The notes under the pieces were generated by a model. It had not been told where the DNA came from, searched no databases, and was given only the letters and a program-made list of their open reading frames with translations. Source: Pseudomonas mangrovi (lineage in GTDB: Bacteria; Pseudomonadota; Gammaproteobacteria; Pseudomonadales; Pseudomonadaceae). Taken from it: a DNA stretch of 64,000 bases. The stretch covers positions 248,001 to 312,000 of the forward strand of contig NZ_QASN01000017.1 in the NCBI RefSeq assembly GCF_003052585.1, in the 5' to 3' direction. The first letter of the stretch is position 1. Every line of letters begins with the position of its first letter. Shown here piece after piece: positions 29,094 to 37,932 of the stretch. The position numbers were made by a program, and so were the translations under genes.

Positions 29094-30634
29094 ATCTCGC
29101 CCTTATCCTGCTGGTCGCCGCCGTGCCGGTGGCGACCTCGGTGGCACTGGAACAGGCCGTGCCCCACGCCGGGCAGCCCGCCGCGGCCGCCTCCGCAGAC
29201 GCCACGGCCGAGGCGCTCTACCAGCAACACTGCCAGCGCTGCCACGGCCAGGACCGCCTCGGCGGTGCCGGCCCGGCGCTGCTGCCCGAGAGCCTGGCGC
29301 GGATCAAGCCGGAGGAAGCCCGCAGCGTCATTCGCGACGGTCGCCCGGCCAGCCAGATGGCCGCCTACAAGACGCTACTCGACGAGGCGCAGATCGCCGC
29401 GCTGAGCGACTACCTGTACCGCCCAGCAGCCGTGCCGCCGACCTGGAGCGACGCCGACATCCGCGCCAGCCACCGCCCGCTGGCCGATCTTGCCAGCCTG
29501 CCGGACACACCACAGCACGACGCCGACCCGCTCAACCTGTTCGTGGTGGTGGAAGCCGGCGACCACCACGTGACCATCCTCGACGGCGACCGCTTCGAGC
29601 CGCTGGCACGCTTTGCGTCGCATTTCGCCCTGCATGGCGGGCCGAAGTTCTCCCCCGACGGTCGTTTCGTCTACTTCGCCTCGCGCGATGGCTGGGTCAG
29701 CCAGTACGACCTGCACAACCTGCGCATGGTCGCCGAGGTGCGCGCCGGGCTGAACACGCGCAACCTGGCGGTGAGCAACGATGGCCGCTGGGTGCTGGTG
29801 GGCAACTACCTGCCGGGCAACCTGGTGCTGCTCGATGCCCGCGACCTGAGCCTGCGCCAGGTGATTCCGGCGCAGGCCGCGGATGGCACGCCGTCGCGGG
29901 TCAGCGCGGTCTACACCGCGCCGCCGCGAGGCAGTTTCGTGGTCGCGCTGAAGGACGTGCGCGAAGTCTGGGAACTGTCCTACGCCGGCAGCAGCGACGA
30001 CAGCCCGCCGCTCGAACCGCGGCGCATCGCTGCGCGCGATTTTCTCGACGACTTCTCCTTCACCCCCGACTACCGCCAGTTGCTGGCCACCTCGCGCCAG
30101 GCCCACGGCGGTCAGGTGATCGACCTGGACAGCGGCGAAGCGATCACCGACATCCCGCTGCCGGGCATGCCGCATCTGGGCTCGGGGATCTACTGGAAGC
30201 GCAACGGAGAGTGGGTGTTCGCCACGCCCAACGTCAGCCAGGGGCTGATCTCGGTGCTCGACCCCAAGACCTGGACACTGATCAAGGAAATTCCCACCGA
30301 GGGCCCGGGCTTCTTCATGCGCAGCCATGCCAACTCACGCTACGCCTGGACCGACGTGTTCTTCGGGCCTAACAACGACGCCGTGCACCTGATCGACAAG
30401 CAGAGCCTGAGCATCGCCAAGACCCTGCGGCCGATGCCGGGCAAGAACGCCGCCCACGTCGAGTTCAGCCGCGACGGCAAGTACCTGCTGCTCAGCGTCT
30501 GGGACCGCGACGGCGCGCTGATCGTCTACGACAGCCTGACCCTGGAAGAGGTCAAGCGCATCCCGATGAACAAGCCCTCGGGCAAGTACAACGTCGGCAA
30601 CAAGATCGAGTTCGCCGAAGGCACTTCGCACTGA
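29084..30634 (+). CDS. nirN: NirN, c-type cytochrome dihydro-heme d1 dehydrogenase
   Basis: A periplasmic protein that carries out the final dehydrogenation giving heme d1 and helps pass it to NirS. The 516-residue product has a signal peptide ([20 protein letters not shown]), a cytochrome c domain with CQRCH at residues 50-54, and an eight-bladed propeller of the NirS type ([57 protein letters not shown]). Nothing downstream up to 30741 is nir-related. nirS itself and nirCFDLGH are not in the window. Confidence 0.93.
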   Translation: MRLNLALILLVAAVPVATSVALEQAVPHAGQPAAAASADATAEALYQQHCQRCHGQDRLGGAGPALLPESLARIKPEEARSVIRDGRPASQMAAYKTLLDEAQIAALSDYLYRPAAVPPTWSDADIRASHRPLADLASLPDTPQHDADPLNLFVVVEAGDHHVTILDGDRFEPLARFASHFALHGGPKFSPDGRFVYFASRDGWVSQYDLHNLRMVAEVRAGLNTRNLAVSNDGRWVLVGNYLPGNLVLLDARDLSLRQVIPAQAADGTPSRVSAVYTAPPRGSFVVALKDVREVWELSYAGSSDDSPPLEPRRIAARDFLDDFSFTPDYRQLLATSRQAHGGQVIDLDSGEAITDIPLPGMPHLGSGIYWKRNGEWVFATPNVSQGLISVLDPKTWTLIKEIPTEGPGFFMRSHANSRYAWTDVFFGPNNDAVHLIDKQSLSIAKTLRPMPGKNAAHVEFSRDGKYLLLSVWDRDGALIVYDSLTLEEVKRIPMNKPSGKYNVGNKIEFAEGTSH

Positions 30635-30740
30635 CTCACCCATACGGGTAGACGGATTGATTTGCCCGCTGCGGACGTGGAAGCTTGATTCTGGAGTCTG
30701 CTCGCATCCCGCGTGATAGACGCTTTTCCTGGGATCGCAG

Positions 30741-31733
30741 ATGCGCAAGATATATATCGCTCTGGCCGCCTGGCCAGTCGCCCTCGGCCTGTTCGCGGCC
30801 GCCCTGATCGGCTTCGGCGGCCCAGCCCAGCCCGCGCCACTGGCCAGCGTCGGCAAAGCCTTCGAGGAGGTCGACTTCAGTGACCTGCCCGCACCTCGTC
30901 AGTACCTCGCCCGAGACGGCGTTCTGCTCAGTTACGCGCTGTACCCGGCCGCACACCGCCGCGCCAGCGTCGTGCTGGTTCATGGCAGTGCCGCCGACTT
31001 CGCCAGCCTGCATCCGCTTGCCAGGCATCTGCGCGACAACGGTTACGACGTCTACAGCCTGGATGTCCGTGGCCACGGCCACTCCGGTGAAAAGGGTCGG
31101 ATCGACTACATTGGCCAGCTCGAGGACGACCTGGACGACTTCCTCGCCAGCGTAAACCCCGCCGGCCCGCGTCTGCTTGGCGGCTTCTCCGCAGGTGGTG
31201 GCTTCGCACTGCGCTATGCCGGCTCCGCACGGCAGAAGAGTTTCGCCGGCTACCTGCTGCTGGCGCCCTTCGTCCACCACGAGGCGCCCAACGCGCGCCC
31301 CGACGCCGGCGGCTGGGTGAGCGTCGGACTGCCGCGCATCGCCGGGCTGGCCGGGCTGAACGCGCTGGGCATCGATCACTTCAACCACCTGCCGGTGCTG
31401 CGCTTTGCGCTCAGCGACGCTGCCAGCGGGCACGCCACGCCCTTCTACGACTACGATCTGGCGTTCAATTTCCGTGGTCCTGAACAGTACCCGCAAGGGC
31501 TGCAGAACCTCGGTCAGCCCATGGCCGTCGTCGCCGGCAATGCTGACGAAATATTCGTCAGCGACACCCTGGAAGACATATTCTCGGTCAGCCCGGTCCA
31601 GGTCCCGGTGACCTTGGTGCCCGAGCTCGACCATGTCGGGGTTACCGTCGACCCCGCCGGGCATGCGGCAGCCACTGCCGCGCTCGAGCGCCTGCTCGGG
31701 TCCGCGCAACCAATGATCGGGAGTCGCCCATGA
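30741..31733 (+). CDS. alpha/beta hydrolase with N-terminal membrane anchor
   Basis: A 330-residue serine hydrolase. After an N-terminal hydrophobic segment (IYIALAAWPVALGLFAAALI), the alpha/beta fold shows the oxyanion region SVVLVHGSAADFASLHPLA, the family pattern DVRGHGHSGEKG, the nucleophile elbow GGFSAGGGFALRYAG and the acid/histidine end VAGNADEIF and VPELDHVGVTVDP. This resembles monoacylglycerol lipase/lysophospholipase types, so a lipid or ester substrate at the inner membrane is plausible but unproven. Its stop overlaps the DUF4177 gene by 4 bp, and a 43-residue protein follows with another overlap, so the three form one coupled unit. Confidence 0.82.
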   Translation: MRKIYIALAAWPVALGLFAAALIGFGGPAQPAPLASVGKAFEEVDFSDLPAPRQYLARDGVLLSYALYPAAHRRASVVLVHGSAADFASLHPLARHLRDNGYDVYSLDVRGHGHSGEKGRIDYIGQLEDDLDDFLASVNPAGPRLLGGFSAGGGFALRYAGSARQKSFAGYLLLAPFVHHEAPNARPDAGGWVSVGLPRIAGLAGLNALGIDHFNHLPVLRFALSDAASGHATPFYDYDLAFNFRGPEQYPQGLQNLGQPMAVVAGNADEIFVSDTLEDIFSVSPVQVPVTLVPELDHVGVTVDPAGHAAATAALERLLGSAQPMIGSRP

Positions 31734-31942
31734 AGCAATACAAGGTAGTGGTCTATCAGGAAGGCATGTTTGGCTCGCTGGTGCTTGGCGCCTCCAAGGT
31801 CGATCCGGTGCGCTTCAGCAATTTCCTCAACAACAACGCCAAGGAGGGCTGGCGCGTGGTGACCATGGAAAAGGACATCCGCCGCATGCTGCTGTTCTGG
31901 ACCCGCGAGGCCTACATGGTGATTCTCGAGCGCGACGCGTGA
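31730..31942 (+). CDS. DUF4177 family small protein
   Basis: A 70-residue protein with the DUF4177 pattern: YKVVVYQEG at the start, FLNNNAKEGWRVVTM in the middle and REAYMVILERD at the end. The fold is a small beta-alpha-beta unit of unknown role. The start overlaps the hydrolase stop (ATGA), and its own stop overlaps the following tiny membrane protein (GTGA), so translation of all three is coupled. Confidence 0.85.
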   Translation: MKQYKVVVYQEGMFGSLVLGASKVDPVRFSNFLNNNAKEGWRVVTMEKDIRRMLLFWTREAYMVILERDA

Positions 31943-32070
31943 GCTTCATCCTGCTGCTCGCTCTGCTGGTGATGCTGGTCGCGCCGCTGGCAGTGCTGGC
32001 CGTCTACCTGATCCGTCGCGAGTACCTCAAGGAGCGCAAGCAGCGCGAGGAAGGCTTTCTCGACGGCTGA
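31939..32070 (+). CDS. 43-residue single-pass membrane protein
   Basis: A GTG start overlaps the DUF4177 stop, and the frame reads a hydrophobic helix (FILLLALLVMLVAPLAVLAV) followed by a basic, charged tail (YLIRREYLKERKQREEGFLDG). The 4 bp overlap, clear membrane helix and positively charged cytoplasmic end support a real gene. No family is recognised. It may anchor or regulate the DUF4177 protein or the hydrolase. Confidence 0.6.
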   Translation: MSFILLLALLVMLVAPLAVLAVYLIRREYLKERKQREEGFLDG

Positions 32071-32143
32071 GCGGACGGGTTCTGGGCTAACCTTGCAGCG
32101 CCGGCCTGCCGGCACCCTTCCCCTCTCACATGGAGATGAGCCC

Positions 32144-32647
32144 ATGCTTCGTACGTCCCTGCTCCTTTGCGGCCTGCTTGCCGCGCCATTCGCCCTAGCC
32201 GGCCCGATCCGCGCCGGGCTCTGGGAGGTCGAGACGGCCAACATGCAGGTCGCCGGCCAGGACGTCCCGGCCATGCAAGAGATGCTCGCGCAGCTGAAGA
32301 ACCTGCCGCCGCAGCAACGCCAGATGATGGAAGAAATGATGAAGCAGCAGGGCGTATCCCTGGGCGATTCCGGCGTGCGTGTCTGCCTCAGCCAGGCGCA
32401 GGTCGACACCCAGGAAATCCCGCTGCAGGAGTCCGGCTGCAGCCAGGAAATCACCGAACGCACCGACCAGTTGCTGAAGTTCCGCTACAGCTGCCCGGAC
32501 AGCAGCGGCGAAGGCGAAGCCCGCTTCGTCAGCGACCGCGAGATGGTGACCCGCGTCAGCGGCACCGCCCAGGGCCAGCCGACCCAGGTGGAAACCCGCT
32601 CGCGCTGGATCTCCGCCGACTGCGGCGGGCTGACGCCGGCACGCTGA
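32144..32647 (+). CDS. DUF3617 family periplasmic protein
   Basis: A 167-residue protein with a signal peptide (MLRTSLLLCGLLAAPFALAG) followed by the DUF3617 pattern: GPIRAGLWEVETANMQVAGQ, a methionine/glutamine-rich stretch (QQRQMMEEMMKQQG), VRVCLSQAQ, GCSQEITERTD and a C-terminal SRWISADCGG. Four cysteines after the signal could form disulfides. The function is unknown. ATG 32144 follows GGAGATGAGCCC. It lies 73 bp after the tiny membrane gene and may be a separate transcript. Confidence 0.82.
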   Translation: MLRTSLLLCGLLAAPFALAGPIRAGLWEVETANMQVAGQDVPAMQEMLAQLKNLPPQQRQMMEEMMKQQGVSLGDSGVRVCLSQAQVDTQEIPLQESGCSQEITERTDQLLKFRYSCPDSSGEGEARFVSDREMVTRVSGTAQGQPTQVETRSRWISADCGGLTPAR

Positions 32648-32774
32648 GCGCGGCAATCGTTGATTTCTACTTGAAGCTGGCGTGCAGAGGCTTGGCGGAC
32701 AGGCCGCTGCGAGGGGCTCGGCCAGTCTGCGATGAACAGCGCAAGGGGTGAGCCGGGCTCCTTGCAGGCTCAAG

Positions 32775-32845
32775 CATCCCTCATCCAGCGCTTTGCGCCA
32801 CCTTCTCCCGGAGGGAGAAGGACCGCTGTGGGGGCGACAGCGGTG
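32775..32845. repeat. dispersed palindromic repeat, third site of family
   Basis: CATCCCTCATCCAGCGCT then a CTTCTCCCGGAGGGAGAAG hairpin, followed by CGCTGTGGGGGCGACAGCG, itself an inverted repeat. This is the reverse complement of the second submotif at 20570-20640. It abuts the truncated end of the ABC transporter remnant at about 32844. Confidence 0.75.
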
Positions 32846-33002
32846 GCGCGTGCTGGCCAGCGATAACCCGCAGCAGGCTGCTCTTGCCGCAGCCGTTGGC
32901 GCCTGCCACTGCGGTCAGGCTGCCGGCCACCAACTGCAGGCTCAGCGGTGGAACCAGGGCTCACCCCTGCGCGCCGCATTGCAGCTGCTCCAGGCGAATC
33001 AC
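32841..33002 (-). pseudogene. remnant of an ABC transporter ATP-binding gene
   Basis: A GTG overlapping the folE2 stop (GTGA) opens a frame that reads MIRLEQLQCGAQG, then an in-frame TGA (32961-32963), then ALVPPLSLQLVAGSLTAVAG and the Walker A region GANGCGKSSLLRVIAGQHAP. The sequence stops abruptly at about 32844, where the dispersed repeat begins, so about three quarters of the ATPase (Q-loop, signature, Walker B) is absent. A nonsense codon plus truncation mark it as dead. Its coupling to folE2 suggests it once belonged to the same zinc-regulated operon, possibly as part of a metal importer. Confidence 0.75.
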
Positions 33003-33895
33003 GCCGGGCTCCGCGACCAGCTGCTGCGTGCCACGGCGTCGTGGGCGTGCAGGCTTTCCGCGTGGACCACTTCCAGATTGAAACCGCTGACTCCCGGCGC
33101 CCCGGCGAAGGCTGCGTGCAGACGGCGGGCGGCATCCTCGCAGAACATCAGGTTCTGCCCATTGGCCAGGGCAAAGGCCTGCTCGTCAGCGCGCTTCACC
33201 GCCGTCTGCAGCGCGGTGCCCAGCCTCTTTTCGGCGTGGGCGATCCAGGTCGCCAGCGGCAACCGGGTCAGTTGTTCGTCAAGCTGCAGCCGCAGCGTGG
33301 CGCAACTGCGCTGGCTGTGGGGCGTGGCGAGAACGCCCCGGCTGCTGCCTAGCCAGTCGACGATAGCGGCATGATCGATCTGTTTTCCGGCGAAATCCTC
33401 GACGAACTGCGCCTGAATCAGTTGTCTGGAGAGCGCCGCCGAGCACGGACAGGTCGACGAATAACCGACCTGCAGCTGCAGTTCCACGTGAAACCCGGTG
33501 GAGTCCAGACGGCCCTGCAAACGCAGCGGATAGGCCTTCCACCCCGCCAGCGGACTGACCAGCGCCGGCTGTTTCAACAGCAGCTCGCCACTGACGGTCA
33601 GGCACGCCACCTGCGAGAGCCCTTCGTGGCTTGCGAGAAAATCGCTGAGCACTTCACGCAGGGCCGGCAGATCCAGCTCGCGGTTTTCCAGGCGCTCCAG
33701 CCCCAGATACAGCCGCGACATATGAATGCCGCGCGCGGCGCAGTCGTCCAGGCTCACGCCGGCATCGCAACGACCAGCGACCGGGCGGCCCTCGAGCAGC
33801 ACCGGCAGGGCGATGCCCTGCATGCCTACCCAGTCCAGCGGCTGCTGGTGCTGGCTGCTCTGGGCTGCGATATCCGGCAGGGTCAGCGCGTTCAT
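32999..33895 (-). CDS. folE2: GTP cyclohydrolase FolE2 (type IB)
   Basis: It makes dihydroneopterin triphosphate from GTP for folate synthesis without needing zinc, replacing the zinc enzyme FolE under starvation. The 298-residue protein starts MNALTLPDIAAQSSQHQQPL and has the family markers DWVGMQGIALPV, HMSRLYLGLERL, VGYSSTCPCSAALSRQ and GQNLMFCEDAARRLHAAF. Dependence on Mn or other metals instead of Zn is known for the family. A Zur box lies 33 bp upstream, shared with divergent dksA2. Confidence 0.96.
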   Translation of the reverse strand: MNALTLPDIAAQSSQHQQPLDWVGMQGIALPVLLEGRPVAGRCDAGVSLDDCAARGIHMSRLYLGLERLENRELDLPALREVLSDFLASHEGLSQVACLTVSGELLLKQPALVSPLAGWKAYPLRLQGRLDSTGFHVELQLQVGYSSTCPCSAALSRQLIQAQFVEDFAGKQIDHAAIVDWLGSSRGVLATPHSQRSCATLRLQLDEQLTRLPLATWIAHAEKRLGTALQTAVKRADEQAFALANGQNLMFCEDAARRLHAAFAGAPGVSGFNLEVVHAESLHAHDAVARSSWSRSPA

Positions 33896-33927
33896 CGTGA
33901 ATCCATGGGAAGTAATTGGATTTAAAT

Positions 33928-33940
33928 GTTATGTTATAAC
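33928..33940. promoter_or_regulatory. Zur-binding box between folE2 and dksA2
   Basis: GTTATGTTATAAC matches 12 of 13 positions of the Zur core GTTATANTATAAC, within a wider AT-rich palindromic stretch. It lies 33 bp before the folE2 ATG and 35 bp before the dksA2 GTG, so it can control both directions. Confidence 0.88.
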
Positions 33941-33974
33941 AACAATTACAACCAGCCCTACCGGAGTTTTACCC

Positions 33975-34382
33975 GTGTTGACCGAAGCCGAACTGCTCGC
34001 CATGCCTGCAGATGCCTATATGAGCGAGCCGCAGCAGGCGTTCTTCCGCGCCTTGCTGCTCGACCAGCGCAGCGAGCTGCAGCAGCGCATCGCCGGCGAG
34101 TTCGAGCATCTGCGTGAACAGGAGCCGAGCAGCGACCCGGCCGACCTGGGCAGCGCCGAGGAGCAGCGCCAGTGGCAGCTGCGCCTGCTCGAACGCGAGA
34201 AGAAGCTGCTCGACAAGATCGACGAGGCGCTCGATCGCCTGGCCCGCGGCGAGTACGGCTGGTGTGCCGAGACCGGCGAGCCGATCGGCCTGAAACGCCT
34301 GTTGCTGCGCCCCACGGCCAGCCTGTGCATCGAGGCCAAGGAGCGCCAGGAACAGAAAGAGAAGCATCAGCGTGAAGCCTGA
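33975..34382 (+). CDS. dksA: DksA2, zinc-independent DksA paralogue
   Basis: A transcription factor that works with ppGpp in the RNA polymerase secondary channel, replacing zinc-finger DksA when zinc is scarce. The 135-residue protein has the coiled coil ([37 protein letters not shown]) with the acidic tip region [13 protein letters not shown]. Its finger has lost two of four cysteines: WCAETGEP and [11 protein letters not shown] instead of CxxC pairs, as in P. aeruginosa DksA2. The start is GTG 33975. It is first in a Zur-controlled operon with zigA and the DUF1826 gene. Confidence 0.93.
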   Translation: MLTEAELLAMPADAYMSEPQQAFFRALLLDQRSELQQRIAGEFEHLREQEPSSDPADLGSAEEQRQWQLRLLEREKKLLDKIDEALDRLARGEYGWCAETGEPIGLKRLLLRPTASLCIEAKERQEQKEKHQREA

Positions 34383-34392
34383 GGAAACCACC

Positions 34393-35603
<1,211 letters not shown>

Positions 35604-35604
<1 letters not shown>

Positions 35605-36245
35605 TGCTCGCCCTGCAGCTACGTCCGACGCCACGCCAGGTGTTCGATTCAGGTCCCAGCGTGCTCGCCGAGGTGCTGCGCGACGACGTCAATCTGAGCG
35701 TCTGGCAGCGCCGGCTGCCGGCGCATCTGGAGGATTTCTGCCAACAGCTGCTGGCCAGCGGCGAGCCACTGGCGGAATCGCGGGTGATCGAGTGCGAGGA
35801 CGTCTGGCGCAGTGGCCTGCAGGATCTGGCGCGCAGCTTCGCCGGGCTGGAAGGACATGCCGCCTTCATTGCCGATGTGGTCTGGCTGGTGGAGGCCTTC
35901 CGCGAGCTGCTCGACGCACAACGTGTCGGCCTGCGCCTACGGGTGCTGGACAAGGCCATGTGCCCGCGTTTTCACGTCGACCACGTACCGATACGGCTGG
36001 TCAGCACCTACGCCGGCGTGGCGAGCCAATGGCTGGAGGAAGGTGCGATGGACCGTCGCCGGCTCGGCGACCCGGCGGCGGAGCCTGGCGACGCTTCAAG
36101 GATTCATGCACTGCAGGCCGGTGACGTGGCGCTGCTCAAGGGCGAGCGCTGGCAGGGTAACGAGGGCGCCGGGCTGATCCATCGCTCACCGCAGCCGCAA
36201 GAAGGCGAGCGTCGCCTGCTGCTGACCCTGGACTGGCTGGCGTAA
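35604..36245 (+). CDS. DUF1826 domain protein of the zinc operon
   Basis: A 213-residue protein of the DUF1826 family, which in pseudomonads follows zigA and is zinc-regulated. Conserved stretches are SVWQRRLPAHLEDFCQQLL, LLDAQRVGLRLRVLDKAMCP and CPRFHVDHVPIRLVSTY. The His/Asp/Cys cluster CPRFHVDHV looks like a possible metal-binding site. There is no signal peptide, so it is cytoplasmic. Start ATG 35604 overlaps the zigA stop (TGATG). Biochemical role unknown. Confidence 0.88.
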
Positions 36246-36293
36246 CTGCTAGGGCGAGTAGCACCGATCGCTCGGGCGCTCGCCGTCGCCATC

Positions 36294-36375
36294 GGTGGAT
36301 TACGCCACGTTGTGGCCAATCCACCCTACGACAGCGACGCACCCGTAGGGCGCAACAAGCGCAGCGCGTTGCGCC
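36294..36375. repeat. GTAGGGTGGATTA-type intergenic repeat
   Basis: Two inverted repeats: GGTGGATT/AATCCACC (36294-36325) with an inner CCAC/GTGG, then GGCGCAAC/GTTGCGCC (36349-36375). Related pieces occur at 43558-43692 and 56044-56075. It fills the gap between two convergent genes and may act as a bidirectional terminator. Confidence 0.7.
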
Positions 36376-36406
36376 GCAGCGGTAGGCTAGCTGAGCGGCG
36401 TTGCGC

Positions 36407-36760
36407 TCAGCGCGCCATCCATACGCCCTTGCTCTGCTGCTCGCAGAACGGCTTGAGAAAGCGCGCATCGGTTTCCACGCCGTAGTAGTGGATGTCCTGG
36501 CGATAGGGCATGCCGCCGACCTGAGCGTTGCGGCAGATACCGAAGGAGTTGTCCGGGCACTGCTCGACGTAGCTGACCTCGACTTTCTGGCCCTTCAGCT
36601 GCGGCTGGCAGAAGCCGCTGCGAAACAGCTCGGCGGGGATGCTGCGGTTCTGCTGGCAGACCTTCACCTCGACCCGGTTACCTTCGGTGTGCACCACACA
36701 GGCCTCACCGAAGGCCAGGGAAGAACTGCCCAGCAACAGAACGAAGAGCCAGCCACGCAT
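36407..36760 (-). CDS. small secreted six-cysteine protein
   Basis: A 117-residue protein with a signal peptide (MRGWLFVLLLGSSSLAFGEA) and six cysteines in the mature part, in ACVVHTE, VKVCQQN, SGFCQPQ, VEQCPDN, GICRNA and KPFCEQQ. This suggests three disulfides in a periplasmic or secreted fold. No family recognised. The location between two cobW-family genes resembles PA5533 next to PA5532. ATG 36760 follows CAGGAGGTGATCGGGA, a strong site. It is on the opposite strand to both neighbours. Confidence 0.78.
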   Translation of the reverse strand: MRGWLFVLLLGSSSLAFGEACVVHTEGNRVEVKVCQQNRSIPAELFRSGFCQPQLKGQKVEVSYVEQCPDNSFGICRNAQVGGMPYRQDIHYYGVETDARFLKPFCEQQSKGVWMAR

Positions 36761-36880
36761 TCCCGATCACCTCCTGAAAAAGAAGCCGCGACTCTAGCAT
36801 GCGGCCATCCGCACGCAATGCCGGCGCCAGGCCAGCAGCCGGCACTTTTCCCGCCCGACCGAAAGGCCCACCATAGCGCC

Positions 36881-37852
36881 ATGCTGAGCCAGATCCCCAC
36901 CCATCTCATCGGCGGCCCCCTGGGCGCCGGCAAGACCAGTCTGCTGCGCGAACTGCTGGCGCAGAAGCCGCCGGCCGAACGCTGGGCGGTGCTGATCAAC
37001 GAATTCGGCCAGATCGGCCTGGACGCCGCCTTGCTGGCGACCGGCGACGACGGCATCGGTTTTGCCGAGGTCGCCGGCGGCTGCCTGTGCTGCGTCAGCG
37101 GCGCACCCTTTCAGGTTGGCTTGAGTCGTCTGCTGCGCCGGGCGCGGCCGGACCGTCTGTTCATCGAGCCCTCCGGGCTGGGCCATCCGCTCGCCCTGCT
37201 GGAGCAGCTGCAGCAGCCACCCTGGCGCGGCGTGCTGGCGGTGCAACCGCTGGTCATGCTGCTGGACGCCGCCGCCCTGGCCTGCGGCGCAGCGCTGCCG
37301 GACAGCCAGCGCGAGGCGCTGCCGCAGGCTGGGCTGATTGTGCTGAACAAGGCCGAAACGCTCGATGAACAGACCCGCCAGCGCCTGGCCGCCAGCCTGC
37401 CGCCGCGGCCTCTGCACTGGACCAGTCACGGCCGCCTGGCACTGGCCGAACTACCCGGTGTGAACTGCTCACCGGCGCCTGCGCAGGAACCGCCGGCAGC
37501 GCCGGCCAGCACCTCCTCGATGCCCGGCGTCTGGCTCGATCCGCGCGAGCCGATCTGCCAGGTTCAGGCGCAACCCGAAGGCTGGGCGATCGGCTGGCGC
37601 TGGCATCCGTCGCAGCGCTTCGATCTCCAGCGAGTCGAAGCCTGGCTGGCGGATCAGCCCTGGCGCCGGGCCAAGCTGGTGCTACATGGCGAGGTGGGTT
37701 GGCAGTCGGCCAACGCACTGGACGGCGCGGCGCTGGAATGGCGCGGCAGCGAGTGGCGGCGCGACTCGCGTCTGGAGCTGATCTTCGCCGCTGCCCAGGA
37801 TACTGCAACCCTCACAGACCAGGTTCAGACCTGTCTGCTGCCCGCTGCCTGA
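36881..37852 (+). CDS. second CobW/COG0523 family GTPase
   Basis: A 323-residue G3E GTPase distinct from ZigA. Walker A is IGGPLGAGKTSLLRELL, the switch and metal site are GFAEVAGGCLCCVSGAPFQ (CLCC), the Walker B-like region is LFIEPSGLGHP, and the specificity element is VLNKAET. The C-terminal CobW domain is short (GWRWHPSQRFDLQRVEAWLA). The order next to a zigA cluster matches PA5532 in P. aeruginosa. ATG 36881 is used; upstream in-frame sequence is antisense to the Cys-rich gene. No Zur box was found directly upstream. Confidence 0.85.
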   Translation: MLSQIPTHLIGGPLGAGKTSLLRELLAQKPPAERWAVLINEFGQIGLDAALLATGDDGIGFAEVAGGCLCCVSGAPFQVGLSRLLRRARPDRLFIEPSGLGHPLALLEQLQQPPWRGVLAVQPLVMLLDAAALACGAALPDSQREALPQAGLIVLNKAETLDEQTRQRLAASLPPRPLHWTSHGRLALAELPGVNCSPAPAQEPPAAPASTSSMPGVWLDPREPICQVQAQPEGWAIGWRWHPSQRFDLQRVEAWLADQPWRRAKLVLHGEVGWQSANALDGAALEWRGSEWRRDSRLELIFAAAQDTATLTDQVQTCLLPAA

Positions 37853-37932
37853 GGTGCGCTGGCCCGCTCGGTCACTGCGACGCGGCAACGCGGCCGCTAA
37901 GCTGGCGACAGACCAATAACAGGGAAACACCC

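Noticed and set aside
36761..36880. Cobalamin riboswitch or Zur box before the second cobW gene
   Set aside because: No B12-box-like sequence or Zur core was seen; the name CobW reflects the family, not a cobalamin link.
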